A DNA stretch of 64,000 nt from Anoxybacillus tepidamans PS2 (GCF_000620165.1 NZ_JHVN01000010.1:1-64000), one strand, 5' to 3'; shown: positions 53,632 to 62,696, counted from the stretch's first letter. Notes: generated by a model not told the origin, from the letters alone. Made by a program: numbers and translations.

Positions 53632-54888
53632 TTGAGAAATAAATCCTTTTACTTATTAGCGACTGGACAGACTTTGGCCAACTTAGGCGATGTCTTTTAT
53701 ATTTTAGTTCTGATCTCTATTATTTACAAAGCAACACAATCCATTTTTTATGTTTCGCTCGTTCCTCTTATCAATATGGTATCTGGAACAATTAGCAGTA
53801 TCGTAGCACCTTTAATTATTGATAAATATAACTTAAAAAGAATAGTTGTTTGGACGCAGCTATGCAAAACGATCCTCCTTTTAATGATTACACTCTATAC
53901 TTCATACTTCATGTCAGACCAACCCGTTTATATGATCTATCTCCTTGTTTTTTGTATCTCTTTCTTAGATGGATGGGCCACCCCTGCTAGCAGTGCATTG
54001 CTGCCCATATTAGTGCCGGATGATAAACTGACGAAGGCGAACAGCCTTCTATCAACTTTAAACCAATTTGTTCAATTAGGTGGTTGGGCTGTAGGTGGCA
54101 TTTTAGCTGCGTTTCTCCATTCTAGCGGTTTGTTTTGGTTGACTTTTTGGCTATATGCTCTATCGACGATACTAATGGCGTTTATTAGTGATGTGGTGAA
54201 GACGGAGATTTCAACCGACTCATCAAACAGCAATAAAATTTTGACAATGCTTGAAGGCTGGAACATTATTATTAAAAATAAGGCGTTACTAATTATTCAT
54301 TTATTGATATTTTGCGAATCGGTCGCCAATACGGTTTGGATTTCGGCCATACTGTACCCGTTTGTCCAACAACGGCTTAGCGTCGGTATAAATTGGTGGG
54401 GGTATATTAACACAGCGTTATTATCAGGTTTCCTTATAGGGGGCATATATAGCCTTCGATATTCAAATTTCCTATACAACAAATTAAGAGCCTCGATTAT
54501 ATTGGGGAGTTTTATAGTTTGCATAATGACACTTTTATTCGGACTCAACACCATCCCATGGGTTTCTCTGTTGGTAATTGGTCTTTATGGTGCCTTTCAA
54601 GAAATCAAAAACATTTCTGTGCATACACTCATACAAAGCGTTGTAAACGATCGGCTGTTGGCAAAAGTTTACGCAGCAGAAGGTGCCATTATTATGCTTA
54701 CGTTTGGTATTTCAACGATTTTAATGGGGATAATAGCCGATAAATACAATATTACACTAGTCTTTTTAGTATCGTCTCTATTCTTATGTTTTTCTTTCAT
54801 CATTGTTTTTGTTTTTAAAAATATGCTTGTGATTAAATCCGGCACAAACACAGGTATAAACAATAAGGATGAAAAAATTCATTGTTAG
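53632..54888 (+). CDS. MFS exporter (macrolide-efflux type)
   Basis: The 418-aa protein has about twelve membrane segments in two halves separated by the cytosolic loop near residues 190-215 (KTEISTDSSNSNKIL). The start KSFYLLATGQTLANLGDVFY and DGWATPASSALLPIL fit the MFS_3/MefA-like drug-efflux group. TTG at 53632 is the start, with AAAGGGGG 8 nt upstream. Substrate unknown. Shares an upstream region with the divergent arsC, but no shared operator was found. Confidence 0.8.
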   Translation: MRNKSFYLLATGQTLANLGDVFYILVLISIIYKATQSIFYVSLVPLINMVSGTISSIVAPLIIDKYNLKRIVVWTQLCKTILLLMITLYTSYFMSDQPVYMIYLLVFCISFLDGWATPASSALLPILVPDDKLTKANSLLSTLNQFVQLGGWAVGGILAAFLHSSGLFWLTFWLYALSTILMAFISDVVKTEISTDSSNSNKILTMLEGWNIIIKNKALLIIHLLIFCESVANTVWISAILYPFVQQRLSVGINWWGYINTALLSGFLIGGIYSLRYSNFLYNKLRASIILGSFIVCIMTLLFGLNTIPWVSLLVIGLYGAFQEIKNISVHTLIQSVVNDRLLAKVYAAEGAIIMLTFGISTILMGIIADKYNITLVFLVSSLFLCFSFIIVFVFKNMLVIKSGTNTGINNKDEKIHC

Positions 54889-54971
54889 TTATAGAACAAA
54901 AATGTTTAAGATTGTTTTACCGATTCTAGGGCGCTATGTTGCATAAGAGTATTTGTTACAAAACAGCTAAT

Positions 54972-55018
54972 CCATACAAGAAATTACTGCCCTAACTGAG
55001 TGGTGATTTCTTGTATGG
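54972..55018. repeat. 13-bp perfect inverted repeat
   Basis: CCATACAAGAAAT (54972-54984) and ATTTCTTGTATGG (55006-55018) with a 21-nt loop. No clear T-run, so it may be a structural or protein-binding site rather than a terminator. Confidence 0.6.
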
Positions 55019-55196
55019 TAGTTTTGTTAGAATACCAATTTGTATTTACTTCTTTATAATTGGAATCCGCTAGATAGTGAAACGTTAGGAGGTGCAAAAT
55101 CATAATGCTCTCCAATACATCCTGTGAAAAAAAGAGACGAAAATCAATCCAAAGCTGTTCCCCTATAAGTACGAGGTGACGGTTTGTGATGTCCAT
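54984..55196 (-). CDS. Possible small protein (weak)
   Basis: A 70-aa frame, DITNRHLVLIGEQLWIDFRL onward, begins 6 nt after the end of the next gene upstream. The ribosome site is poor and no family is recognised. Its 3' end overlaps a 13-bp inverted repeat. It could be a real last gene of the sigma operon or a chance frame. Confidence 0.35.
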   Translation of the reverse strand: MDITNRHLVLIGEQLWIDFRLFFSQDVLESIMILHLLTFHYLADSNYKEVNTNWYSNKTTIQEITTQLGQ

Positions 55197-55202
55197 GAGT
55201 TT

Positions 55203-55466
55203 TTACGGATGAGGGGTCATGCCGATCCTAAACCAAATCATACCCATACAAGAAAGGATGAGAATAAGATGAAGGATGCCACCTAAATAGGAGTAGAATC
55301 GGTCTTCTTTTATGAGGCCAAACAAGCCTACGAGCATTCCGGCCAATGAAATCCAAATGTAACTGATATGAAAAACAGGGATTTCCGATATTATTTGGAC
55401 GTTTAATAAAATAAGCAAAAATATAGCTACCAATGTATTTAGCATATTGATGGTTACTATTCTCAT
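55203..55466 (-). CDS. Small membrane protein of the sigma-factor operon
   Basis: The 87-aa product has three hydrophobic segments (MLNTLVAIFLLILLNVQI, ISYIWISLAGMLVGLFGLI and YLGGILHLILILSCMGMIWF). AGGAGGGAA precedes its start, and it lies 21 nt after the anti-sigma gene, so it is probably cotranscribed. No family recognised; it may assist the anti-sigma factor. Confidence 0.65.
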   Translation of the reverse strand: MRIVTINMLNTLVAIFLLILLNVQIISEIPVFHISYIWISLAGMLVGLFGLIKEDRFYSYLGGILHLILILSCMGMIWFRIGMTPHP

Positions 55467-55487
55467 TTTCGAGTTCCCTCCTCTCTT

Positions 55488-56552
55488 CTACGGCAAATGA
55501 ATCAGGCCTAGCCGAATCACGTTAACTTCTTTCCTCTTTTCTAGGGATAATACATCTTTAGCTGTTCCTGTTATAGCGATTCCATAAATCTTCAATTCTC
55601 TATGCTTTTTCACCCATTTTAGCCGCTCAGCCATTTTTAAGTCTTTGTATTCTGTGAGTTGCGTCGCCCATTTTTCGTTGTTTCTCAATAACTCAAGCCC
55701 CTTGATTACTTCTCCGTAATCGGTAAACGAACGATTGAATATAGAATCTACATGCACTTTTTTGTATGGAAAGCCAATGGCCGGTGTTCGAATAAAATCT
55801 AAATCATCCTTCATCTGTTCCTCTACACCTGTGTCCAACGCAAGCCATGTCATATTGTATCCTTTGAATTTTTCATTGATTTCTTTTAAGGAATAGGATC
55901 GATCCAGAGAAATATAGATTTCAACCGGCCAATCGCTCGGGAGCGATTCAATTTTTGTACGTTCGTCGGGTAAAAAGTATTTGGCTTTTGGATGAATAAA
56001 GTTGATCCCAATTTGATTAATGGAATATCCAATCACTCGATAATTCGATTCTTTAGCAAAAACATCATTTAAGAATAGTTTGTAAGTATCTTTGCCTAAA
56101 TAACTTCTTTGATCACCAAACATCTTATACTTGTCGGTTGTTACACTCATAGTAAACGGCTTAATATCGTTGGCAACGGTATCGTAATCCACGTACACGT
56201 TTGGGACCATCATTTTATTCACAGTCCTAATAGTTCGGATAAAATCGTTTCCCCTGCTTTGTTCCCGTCCCCAACCGTAATAAATAAAAGTAAACATTGT
56301 TAATAACGGAACAATTGAGAGTATAAACGATACAACAAGCAGCGTATTTCGAAAAAAGAATGTTTGTTGAGCCTTTTTCACCACTTTTCCGAAATCGGCT
56401 TCCTTCACCCCTTTATCATGAAGGGTTTCGTTAAGGAATTCATTGTATACGTCAAAATTCTCTAGGAGTTCCTCTATTTTCTGTTCTTCCTCGTCGCTTA
56501 GTGTGCCGTTTTGATATTTCTGCAATAATTGTTTTAATTCGTCCTTTCTCAT
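55488..56552 (-). CDS. Membrane anti-sigma factor (sigma factor regulator domains)
   Basis: The 354-aa protein has a cytosolic N-terminus (ELKQLLQKYQNGTLSDEEEQ onward, residues 1-64), one membrane helix (RNTLLVVSFILSIVPLLTMF, about 68-88) and a large outer part. The layout fits the Sigma_reg_N/Sigma_reg_C regulators. It overlaps the sigma gene by 4 nt (ATGA), the usual coupling for a cognate pair. Expected to hold the sigma factor at the membrane until an envelope signal appears. Confidence 0.85.
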   Translation of the reverse strand: MRKDELKQLLQKYQNGTLSDEEEQKIEELLENFDVYNEFLNETLHDKGVKEADFGKVVKKAQQTFFFRNTLLVVSFILSIVPLLTMFTFIYYGWGREQSRGNDFIRTIRTVNKMMVPNVYVDYDTVANDIKPFTMSVTTDKYKMFGDQRSYLGKDTYKLFLNDVFAKESNYRVIGYSINQIGINFIHPKAKYFLPDERTKIESLPSDWPVEIYISLDRSYSLKEINEKFKGYNMTWLALDTGVEEQMKDDLDFIRTPAIGFPYKKVHVDSIFNRSFTDYGEVIKGLELLRNNEKWATQLTEYKDLKMAERLKWVKKHRELKIYGIAITGTAKDVLSLEKRKEVNVIRLGLIHLP

Positions 56553-57073
56553 TCCTTCACCTCATCGCGTAATCGTTTTTCTAACTCCCGTCTGCCCCGA
56601 AATACAAGGCTTTTTAAATAAGCGAGTTTTACGTTCAATAACTCCGCCGCTTCTTTATAGCTAAATCCTTTTACAGCGACGAGTAGAATTGCTTTTTGCT
56701 GCAGTTCTTTCATGGTGGCCAAATGTTTATAAATCAACTCCAGTTCATATTTTTGCAAAAACGCACGTTCCGTTTCTAATGATGGCTCTAGCTTTAACGA
56801 CGCAAAAAAATCATCTATCTGCACAAGTGGTACCTTCTTTGTTTTTCTGCAATGGTCGATGAAGGTGTTATAAGCGATCCGGTACATCCATGATTTAATT
56901 TGTGTTACCTCTTTAATGCCGCTTATGTGTAAATAAACTTTATAAAACGTCTCCTGCAACAGATCTTCTGCCAAATGATAATCGCCTGTTAGCCGATATA
57001 GATAGCCGAAAAGGGATTTAGAATATCGATGCATAAGTTGATCGAACTCTAATTGGTTGGCAATGGTTTCCAC
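56549..57073 (-). CDS. ECF-type RNA polymerase sigma factor
   Basis: The 174-aa group IV sigma factor: region 2 LTGDYHLAEDLLQETFYKVY and IKSWMYRIAYNTFIDHCRK, region 4 YKEAAELLNVKLAYLKSLVF with RGRRELEKRL. GTG 57073 directly abuts the AAGGAGG ribosome site, so an ATT three codons later is a possible alternative. A matching ECF promoter lies only about 20 nt upstream, indicating autoregulation and a very short leader. Related to the SigM/SigV/SigW group; no further assignment. Confidence 0.88.
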   Translation of the reverse strand: METIANQLEFDQLMHRYSKSLFGYLYRLTGDYHLAEDLLQETFYKVYLHISGIKEVTQIKSWMYRIAYNTFIDHCRKTKKVPLVQIDDFFASLKLEPSLETERAFLQKYELELIYKHLATMKELQQKAILLVAVKGFSYKEAAELLNVKLAYLKSLVFRGRRELEKRLRDEVKE

Positions 57074-57091
57074 CCTCCTTCCGCTATAAAA

Positions 57092-57116
57092 GACGCATCA
57101 AAAGCAAAAATGTTTC
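57092..57116 (-). promoter_or_regulatory. ECF-type autoregulatory promoter
   Basis: On the minus strand GAAAC (57116-57112), a 16-nt spacer, then CGTC (57095-57092): the classical -35 AAC and -10 CGTC of Bacillus ECF sigma factors, immediately before the sigma gene. Confidence 0.7.
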
Positions 57117-57369
57117 TGTTTTTCCAAAATTTTTATGAAACATATTTATTAGCTACAGAAGGTCATTGAATAGCATTTTGAAGGAACATTGATACATACT
57201 TTAGTCGCTTCTATATAAAGCGGTTGTCGCTGGACTTTTGATATCCTTCTTGGAAGCTAGATGGGGTTATTTTGTTTTTTGTTTTTTGACATTGTTATAA
57301 ATTAATGTATCGCCAATATTAATTTCTTGACATCTCGAGTATGTGCCATTTAACACATTCACCGAGAAG

Positions 57370-57402
57370 TCTCCCACCTCTAAATGGAATGTAGGTGGGA
57401 GA
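57370..57402 (+). repeat. Left-end hairpin of the tnpB element
   Basis: TCTCCCACCT (57370-57379) pairs with AGGTGGGAGA (57393-57402) around a 13-nt loop; near-copy of the right-end hairpin. Confidence 0.8.
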
Positions 57403-57440
57403 TGAATCGGGCGTTTTGGCTTTTCTGAACAGAACGTATG

Positions 57441-57449
57441 TGCTATAAT
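57441..57449 (+). promoter_or_regulatory. Extended -10 promoter of tnpB
   Basis: TGCTATAAT: a perfect TATAAT with the TG extension, 38 nt before the tnpB start. No good -35 box. Confidence 0.55.
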
Positions 57450-57486
57450 CGTCTTAGCCAAAATGCAGAGAAAGGGAGGAATGACA

Positions 57487-58671
57487 ATGCTCCGCGGTCA
57501 AAAAGTCGCCTTTCGTGCATCAAAAAGGGATCTCGAACGGCTATGGGCCTGCAACCGAGAGTCAGCCCGCGTCTGGAATGAGTGCCTCCGGCTCGCGAAA
57601 GAATACTTCCTTACAATACGGCCGCAGCGCAGCATCTCAAAAAGCGAACTGCAAAAGCACACGAAAGGCCGCTTCCATCTTCACAGCCAGTCGATCCAAG
57701 CCGTTTGCCACAAATACCTCTTCGCACGACAATCAGCACAAGCCGCCATTCAAAAAGGACTTCACCATGCTCGCTACCCGTACAAACAAAAGAAACTCTT
57801 CAACACGAAATGGGCGAAAGATGGGTTCAAAGTGCACGAAAATGGAACCATTGCGTTATCCATGGGCATCCATGGTGGAAAAAGAGAAGAACCGATCCTC
57901 GTCCATGTCTCCCACTTGCCGAAAGGAACGATCAAGGAAATCGAATGTTGTTATAACCACGGTTGGTATTTGGCCATCACCTACGACGACGGTCAAGAAG
58001 CAAAAGCGTATCAACCGGGTCGTTCAGGCGGTGTCGATCTCGGTGAAATCCATACGATCGGCGCCTTTTGTGAAAACGACCAAGCCCTCCTGATTACAGG
58101 GAGAAAGGTGCGCTCGCTTCATCGGCTCCGAAACAAGAAGCTCGCTGACATTCAACGGCGACAATCCAAATGCCAAAAAGGCTCCCGAAGGTGGAAGAAA
58201 TACGAACGAGCCAAACGATACCTCTTATCCAAATCGGAACGCCAGCTGCGGGATGCGCTTCATAAAACGACGAAACCATTCGTCGACTGGTGCCTTGCGC
58301 AATCCGTGTCGGATGTATACCTCGGAAACGTCGAAGGAGTGCAGCGACACACGAGAAAGAAAAAGAAAGTCCACCGGAAACAAGCACAAAAACTCTCCAA
58401 CTGGTCTTTTGGGAAAGTCAAGCAATATCTCGCTTACAAACTAGCCCAGCAAGGTATTCGTTTGAAAGAAGTCGACGAATCGTACACGAGTCAGACATGT
58501 CCTGTCTGCCAAAAAAGACAAAAAGGTTCCCAACGAATCTTTGCTTGTTCTTGCGGGTATCAAGAACATCGGGACATTCATGGTGCCCGCAATATTTTGA
58601 GCAAGGCGCTCCATCAAGAGATCGCTCCTTGGGACATGCCAACGACGCTCACGTATCTACGGATTGCCTAA
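57487..58671 (+). CDS. tnpB: TnpB RNA-guided nuclease, complete
   Basis: The 394-aa product has the N-terminal helix-turn-helix-like region (SARVWNECLRLAKEYF), RuvC motif I SGGVDLGEIHTIGAF (Asp), motif II SDVYLGNVEGVQR (Glu), the zinc ribbon CPVC/CSCG and motif III HRDIHGARNIL (Asp). All catalytic acids are present, so it is probably active. ATG 57487 is favoured by GGGAGG 7 nt upstream; an ATG 6 nt earlier is too close. TnpB cuts at sites matching the omega-RNA guide next to a TAM and so helps the element persist. Confidence 0.93.
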   Translation: MLRGQKVAFRASKRDLERLWACNRESARVWNECLRLAKEYFLTIRPQRSISKSELQKHTKGRFHLHSQSIQAVCHKYLFARQSAQAAIQKGLHHARYPYKQKKLFNTKWAKDGFKVHENGTIALSMGIHGGKREEPILVHVSHLPKGTIKEIECCYNHGWYLAITYDDGQEAKAYQPGRSGGVDLGEIHTIGAFCENDQALLITGRKVRSLHRLRNKKLADIQRRQSKCQKGSRRWKKYERAKRYLLSKSERQLRDALHKTTKPFVDWCLAQSVSDVYLGNVEGVQRHTRKKKKVHRKQAQKLSNWSFGKVKQYLAYKLAQQGIRLKEVDESYTSQTCPVCQKRQKGSQRIFACSCGYQEHRDIHGARNILSKALHQEIAPWDMPTTLTYLRIA

Positions 58672-58859
58672 GCAAGAAGTAGTAGATGGGTGGGACCGCC
58701 CCATCGGTGACAGACCGATGTTGCTTACTGAATCGGTCAAGAAGACTTCCGATACTCCTATCGAGCCGAAGAAGACCGCCTTCTTCTGCGTTGAAGCTTC
58801 TTTGATCGAGTAGTAAGAAACTCCCACCTCTAAATGAAATGTAGGTGGGAGAGGTTCAT
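58560..58859 (+). ncRNA. omega-RNA (guide RNA) region of the tnpB element
   Basis: The conserved segment from the tnpB 3' end through the noncoding right end. It contains CGGTGACAGACCG, a small hairpin, and the terminal hairpin 58821-58853. By analogy the RNA scaffold stops at the element end and the following flanking bases (from about 58860) form the guide. The 5' boundary is arbitrary here. Confidence 0.6.
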
Positions 58860-59078
58860 GGAATTGACCTTAAAAATGCTTCTTTTGCACGGGGGTCATA
58901 GAGAGGAGAAGTTTCCCTCTCTACTATATCGTCCCATGCAATGTTGTTTTAGGATGGCTAATGCAGTTATAAAAAATAAAGATGTACTAGCAGAACTGAC
59001 AATTCAATAATGCGGAAAGTCTCAATTAAGCTTGGCGATGAATGAAAGTATACTAAACACTGCATTAGAGGGCTAGAA

Positions 59079-59261
59079 TTATTCTTTCATTTGTTTTTCC
59101 AACAGTTCAATAATTCTATCAAGCTTTTTTTCGATTCGCGCCGTGCTATTGTGTGAGTAGCCTTTTGCGACCAATGATTTAACTAAGAAAAATACAGCGC
59201 TGGCAAACGCAATAAGAAGTGCGAGCATGAAAAGCTGGAATATAACTGCTCCCCAGTCCAT
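59079..59261 (-). CDS. DUF4083-like small membrane protein
   Basis: The 60-aa product has one membrane helix (VIFQLFMLALLIAFASAVFF), a short basic stretch, and the C-terminal signature ARIEKKLDRIIELLEKQ, typical of DUF4083. AAAGGAG precedes the ATG. Function unknown. The stretch 58860-59078 before it holds nothing else recognisable. Confidence 0.7.
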   Translation of the reverse strand: MDWGAVIFQLFMLALLIAFASAVFFLVKSLVAKGYSHNSTARIEKKLDRIIELLEKQMKE

Positions 59262-59387
59262 ATATAGAGCTCCTTTCTAATAAATGATAGAACGAGTAAC
59301 GATGGAGTTATAAGCCTTAACGACGACTAGTTTTTTGCTTCGGATTTTGAAAATGGATTGTTGATATGAAGAAATCCATTGAGCTTC

Positions 59388-60011
59388 TCAAAATGTATAG
59401 TATAATTGACCAGCAATATATACGGCTACTCCCCATATAAGAATGGCCGATAGTTTATTGATGAGCCGTAAGAGTCTCCCTTCCGTGTCTAAATGACCTA
59501 CAATTCTCCCGGCAACTGAAAGACCTAGAAACCAGATCCACGAAACTATAATACAAGCAGCGGTGAACATAATTTTTTCCGAGCCTGTATAATTAAGTGA
59601 ACTCGTTCCAATGACTCCAATAGTATCAAGGATGGCGTGAGGATTTAGCAGCGAAACCGATGCTGAGAACGCAATTTGTTTGAGCGGAGTAAAAGCTTCA
59701 TTACTCCTATTTTCGTTGTTGGTTGCAGGATCGCTATTCCAAATACTCCACCCCATATACAGCAAAAATACGACCCCGATGCCCATCAGTATGATTTTAA
59801 TCCAAAACGAGCCTAAAATCACCACAGATATCCCGAAAACAGCAAGAATAATTAACAATGTATCACAAAGCGAAGCCGTAAGAACGACCGGAAGCGTGTT
59901 AATAAATCGCTTTTGAACCGATCCTTGGTTGAAGACAAAAATATTTTGAGCGCCAAGAGGAATTATGAGTCCAAACGCAAGAATCAGTCCGTGAATAAAA
60001 GCTTTTACCAT
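59388..60011 (-). CDS. LysE/ArgO-family amino acid exporter
   Basis: The 207-aa protein has six hydrophobic segments and the family start GLILAFGLIIPLGAQNIFVF, with NPHAILDTIGVIG in the middle, both typical of LysE/YggA (ArgO) exporters of basic amino acids. ATG 60011 is chosen because AGGAGAG lies upstream; the longer frame from 60029 overlaps that site. Monocistronic. The exact substrate is unknown. Confidence 0.85.
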   Translation of the reverse strand: MVKAFIHGLILAFGLIIPLGAQNIFVFNQGSVQKRFINTLPVVLTASLCDTLLIILAVFGISVVILGSFWIKIILMGIGVVFLLYMGWSIWNSDPATNNENRSNEAFTPLKQIAFSASVSLLNPHAILDTIGVIGTSSLNYTGSEKIMFTAACIIVSWIWFLGLSVAGRIVGHLDTEGRLLRLINKLSAILIWGVAVYIAGQLYYTF

Positions 60012-60223
60012 CCTTCTCTCTCCTATCACTTAATTTACGAATATCATTATACTTAGATCTCGATCATTGTCTCCAACCAATTGGGTGGATTTATAATCAA
60101 AACTTGTCATGGAGTATGTTAGTGTTAATAAACTGACTAAAATTAAGGGAACCCAAATCTACAAGGGGGTTCCCTATTCTTAATGAAATATATGTTCGCT
60201 TTAGTTGAGGGAGTAGCCAAATC

Positions 60224-60733
60224 CTAATCTAATTCACCCATAAACCAAATTTCTTGTTCAAATATATCCCCATCTCCATCATTGATTTGTTCTTTAAATC
60301 CTAAAACACTCATATTATCGGGGATATTGATCCCCCATTCCCTTTCAAAATTTCTTTCTTTAGATAGAGGGCTCCATTTTTGAAACTCGTCATTTCTATC
60401 AAAAAAGCCCTCGAAGTGTGAATCGCCATAAAACACGATCATTTGTGAGCCCGATAAATCAGGTAGAGTGATTGCAACGACTACACGAGCTTTTTCCGAA
60501 GTATCAGGTCTTATCTTAATTAAGTGTTCAGCCCTAGCTAATAAAGTTTGAATACATAATTGCTTAATTCCATATGGAGTTTTACTCGAAGATATAAAAT
60601 TCTGTGCAACTGGTACATGAAAGTGCCAATACCCATTATAGAAGTCCATAGGAAACATTGCTGTTTCTTGCTCGATTCGCTGAATCATATTTCTTATTTT
60701 TCGTTTTAAACCTCGTAATTTCTTATCACGCAT
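60224..60733 (-). CDS. DUF3916-like hypothetical protein
   Basis: The 169-aa soluble protein begins with a basic helix (KKLRGLKRKIRNMIQRIEQE), then NGYWHFHVPVAQNFISSSKT and a C-terminal acidic part (NDGDGDIFEQEIWFMGELD). The W-H-F-H and IVFYGDSHFEGFF features recall DUF3916, assigned from memory with moderate certainty. AGGAGAG precedes the ATG. Relatives often occur near toxin/immunity loci; nothing here proves that. Confidence 0.55.
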   Translation of the reverse strand: MRDKKLRGLKRKIRNMIQRIEQETAMFPMDFYNGYWHFHVPVAQNFISSSKTPYGIKQLCIQTLLARAEHLIKIRPDTSEKARVVVAITLPDLSGSQMIVFYGDSHFEGFFDRNDEFQKWSPLSKERNFEREWGINIPDNMSVLGFKEQINDGDGDIFEQEIWFMGELD

Positions 60734-60833
60734 ACTTCTCTCCTGTTTTATTTTTGATTCTTTTTACGATTAAGCTAACGATTTTTCTTTAGTTTAACAA
60801 AAAATCAGCAACATTCCTTCATAAAGTCTTATG

Positions 60834-60862
60834 AAAAAGGCACTAGGAACTACCCTAATGCC
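60834..60862 (-). terminator. Terminator of the ABC-F gene
   Basis: GGCACTAGG (60839-60847) pairs with CCTAATGCC (60854-60862) with one mismatch; on the minus strand it is followed by TTTTTC. Confidence 0.75.
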
Positions 60863-60888
60863 TTCTGCTGCCCATACCATGTGATTCA

Positions 60889-62466
60889 TTACATGCCCAA
60901 CTTCCTTTTTTTCTCTAAAAGCCTCTGAAATTCGTTTTCAAGTTCTTCATTTGGTTCGATGCTTAATCGGCTCAGCACCTCTGAAATTTTTGTTTCGAGT
61001 AAAAGTCGCTCGTCTTCCTTAGTATTGCGGCTATGACTATGTTTTTGATTCTTATATTGTTCATACTGTTTGTAAGTTCCGTCAAACAGTTTTATTTCTT
61101 TATCCTGAATCACGAGCATTCGTGTGGCGACATTTTCAATAAAGCGACGGTCGTGGGACACAAAAATCACAGTTCCTTCATATTCTTGCAACAGCGACTC
61201 CAATGCGCTCGTTGCTTCAATATCGAGGAAGTTCGTCGGTTCATCTAATATGAGTGTATTAATATCACTAACAAATAATTTTGCCAGCGCGACTTTTACC
61301 CGCTCGCCTCCGCTTAAAATCTCTACTGGCTTATAAACATCATCCCGGAAGAAATGCAGTCTTGCCAGTACAGTGCGAATGAGCGTTTCATCTTGCTTGG
61401 ATGTGGATTGGACATTTTCTAAAATTGACTTTTCAACATCTAAAATATTTAAGTTTTGACTAAAATACCCCATTCTCACCGCTGGGGAAATCATAATTCC
61501 TTCTTCCCGATCAACGATCTTTTTCGCAAGAGTGGTTTTGCCGCTTCCATTTGGCCCGATAATCGCTAGCTTATCGCCGCCGCGCACATGAAAGCTTGCT
61601 TTATTCCATAGGACGCGCTTGTCGATGATGCCCGCGACCTCTTGTACACGAATAATGATGCGGCCTTTAAAGGTATGTTCATTAGGCAAATTCATTTTAA
61701 TGGGGGCCGTTTCTTTAATTTTTTCAACTTTTTCTAACTTTTCTAATCTTGTCTCGATCGCTTTTGCCGCTTTTTGCAGTTTCTTTTGTTTTTTCGCAAA
61801 GTATGGTTTGGCTCCCGTGATTTTTGCTTCTGACGGGCTCACCTTTTTTGGAGCCTTTGTGGCCCTTTCTGCTTTTTGTTTTTTTAATTCCAATGCTCTC
61901 TCTAACGCCTGTTTCTCTTTTTCATACTTTTCATAAGCTAATTGCTGCTTTCGGCGTTCCAACTCTTTTTGTTCGGCATAGTCGCTGTAATTGCCTTTGT
62001 ATTCCTTGATCTTCCCCTCATGAATCTCCCAGATCGTTGTGCAAAGCGCATCGAGAAACGCCCGATCGTGGGATACGATGATAAAAGCGCCCTTCCATTG
62101 GCTCAGCTTCTTTTCCAGCCATTCAATGTGGTCTCTATCGAGATGGGTAGTTGGTTCATCTGCCAGTAAAATTTCCGGGGCTTTCACAATAGCATCATTA
62201 ATATATTCTTGTGTCACTTCTCCGCCGCTTTTGGTCGTATCAGTCCTTTTTAACTGCGGCAACAATTCACATTGAGCATGACAAATGACACTTCCCTTTT
62301 CAGGAGAGATCTTTCTCGCTAATATGTTCAGCAATGTCGTTTTTCCGCTGCCGTTATGGCCCACTAAGCCGATGCGATCGTTTTTATGAATGACTAATCG
62401 ATCAACATCAAACAACAAACGATCTTTAACATAGTGCTTTATATTTAATGCTTCTAAAAGAATCAT
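60889..62466 (-). CDS. Vga-type ABC-F ribosomal protection ATPase
   Basis: The 525-aa soluble ABC-F protein has two ATP-binding domains: Walker A GLVGHNGSGKTTLLN and IIGPNGSGKTTLAKK, signatures TKSGGEV and ILSGGERVKVALA, Walker B LLADEPTTHLD and LILDEPTNFLD. The interdomain linker (residues 170-245) is Lys/Glu-rich and enters the ribosome. From memory it resembles staphylococcal Vga(A) over most of its length, so it probably protects ribosomes from lincosamides, pleuromutilins and streptogramin A. It lacks membrane segments. A leader with attenuator hairpins precedes it. Confidence 0.9.
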   Translation of the reverse strand: MILLEALNIKHYVKDRLLFDVDRLVIHKNDRIGLVGHNGSGKTTLLNILARKISPEKGSVICHAQCELLPQLKRTDTTKSGGEVTQEYINDAIVKAPEILLADEPTTHLDRDHIEWLEKKLSQWKGAFIIVSHDRAFLDALCTTIWEIHEGKIKEYKGNYSDYAEQKELERRKQQLAYEKYEKEKQALERALELKKQKAERATKAPKKVSPSEAKITGAKPYFAKKQKKLQKAAKAIETRLEKLEKVEKIKETAPIKMNLPNEHTFKGRIIIRVQEVAGIIDKRVLWNKASFHVRGGDKLAIIGPNGSGKTTLAKKIVDREEGIMISPAVRMGYFSQNLNILDVEKSILENVQSTSKQDETLIRTVLARLHFFRDDVYKPVEILSGGERVKVALAKLFVSDINTLILDEPTNFLDIEATSALESLLQEYEGTVIFVSHDRRFIENVATRMLVIQDKEIKLFDGTYKQYEQYKNQKHSHSRNTKEDERLLLETKISEVLSRLSIEPNEELENEFQRLLEKKRKLGM

Positions 62467-62499
62467 ATTATCATCCCCATTTTTCTGTTTTTAGGGGAC

Positions 62500-62534
62500 A
62501 AAAAGGCCCCCTACCCGTTTCCAGAATAGGAGGC
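62500..62534 (-). terminator. Attenuator terminator before the ABC-F gene
   Basis: On the minus strand GCCTCCTA (62534-62527) pairs with TAGGGGGC (62513-62506) and is followed by CTTTTTG, ending about 34 nt before the ABC-F start. A terminator inside a leader indicates conditional expression. Confidence 0.8.
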
Positions 62535-62598
62535 ATAAGTATAGTAGGACACCAAAAAGAAACCTACTCCATTTGGGTGCAACTAACTATAGAAATGC

Positions 62599-62696
62599 AA
62601 TCCTATTCTGAAAACTTTAATTGAAGGCAACACAAAGAAAGCAGAAAAATGATCTGCTAAAAACACCTTCAATTAATGTCTTTTCAAAATAGGATT
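62599..62696 (-). promoter_or_regulatory. Antiterminator / anti-antiterminator leader of the ABC-F gene
   Basis: On the minus strand, AATCCTATTTTGAAAA (62696-62681) can pair with TTTTCAGAATAGGATT (62614-62599), closing over a long hairpin (arms TTGAAGG and CCTTCAA). The segment CAGAATAGG in the second arm can instead pair perfectly with CCTATTCTG (62529-62521) in the terminator arm. These exclusive pairings form a classic attenuation switch. Confidence 0.7.

Larger units (their letters stand above)
57354..58859 (+). mobile_element. Complete tnpB-only IS200/IS605-type element
   Basis: Left side: TTTAA (57349-57353) then CACATTCACCGAGAAG and hairpin TCTCCCACCT/AGGTGGGAGA (57370-57402). Right side: hairpin 58821-58853 followed by TTCAT (58855-58859). 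No tnpA is present, so movement needs TnpA from elsewhere. The two hairpins are nearly identical in sequence. TTTAA is the probable target/TAM, since it also flanks the two mini-elements; the boundaries are inferred from comparing copies. Confidence 0.75.

Noticed and set aside
57267-57461. 64-codon minus-strand frame across the tnpB left end
   Set aside because: It spans the left-end hairpin of the element and lacks a supported start; noncoding end sequence explains it.
57515-58093. 192-codon alternative frame within tnpB
   Set aside because: Overlaps tnpB in another frame, Arg/Thr/Ser-rich by composition, no independent start signal.
62039-62275. Frames antisense to the ABC-F gene
   Set aside because: Shadows of a confidently assigned gene.
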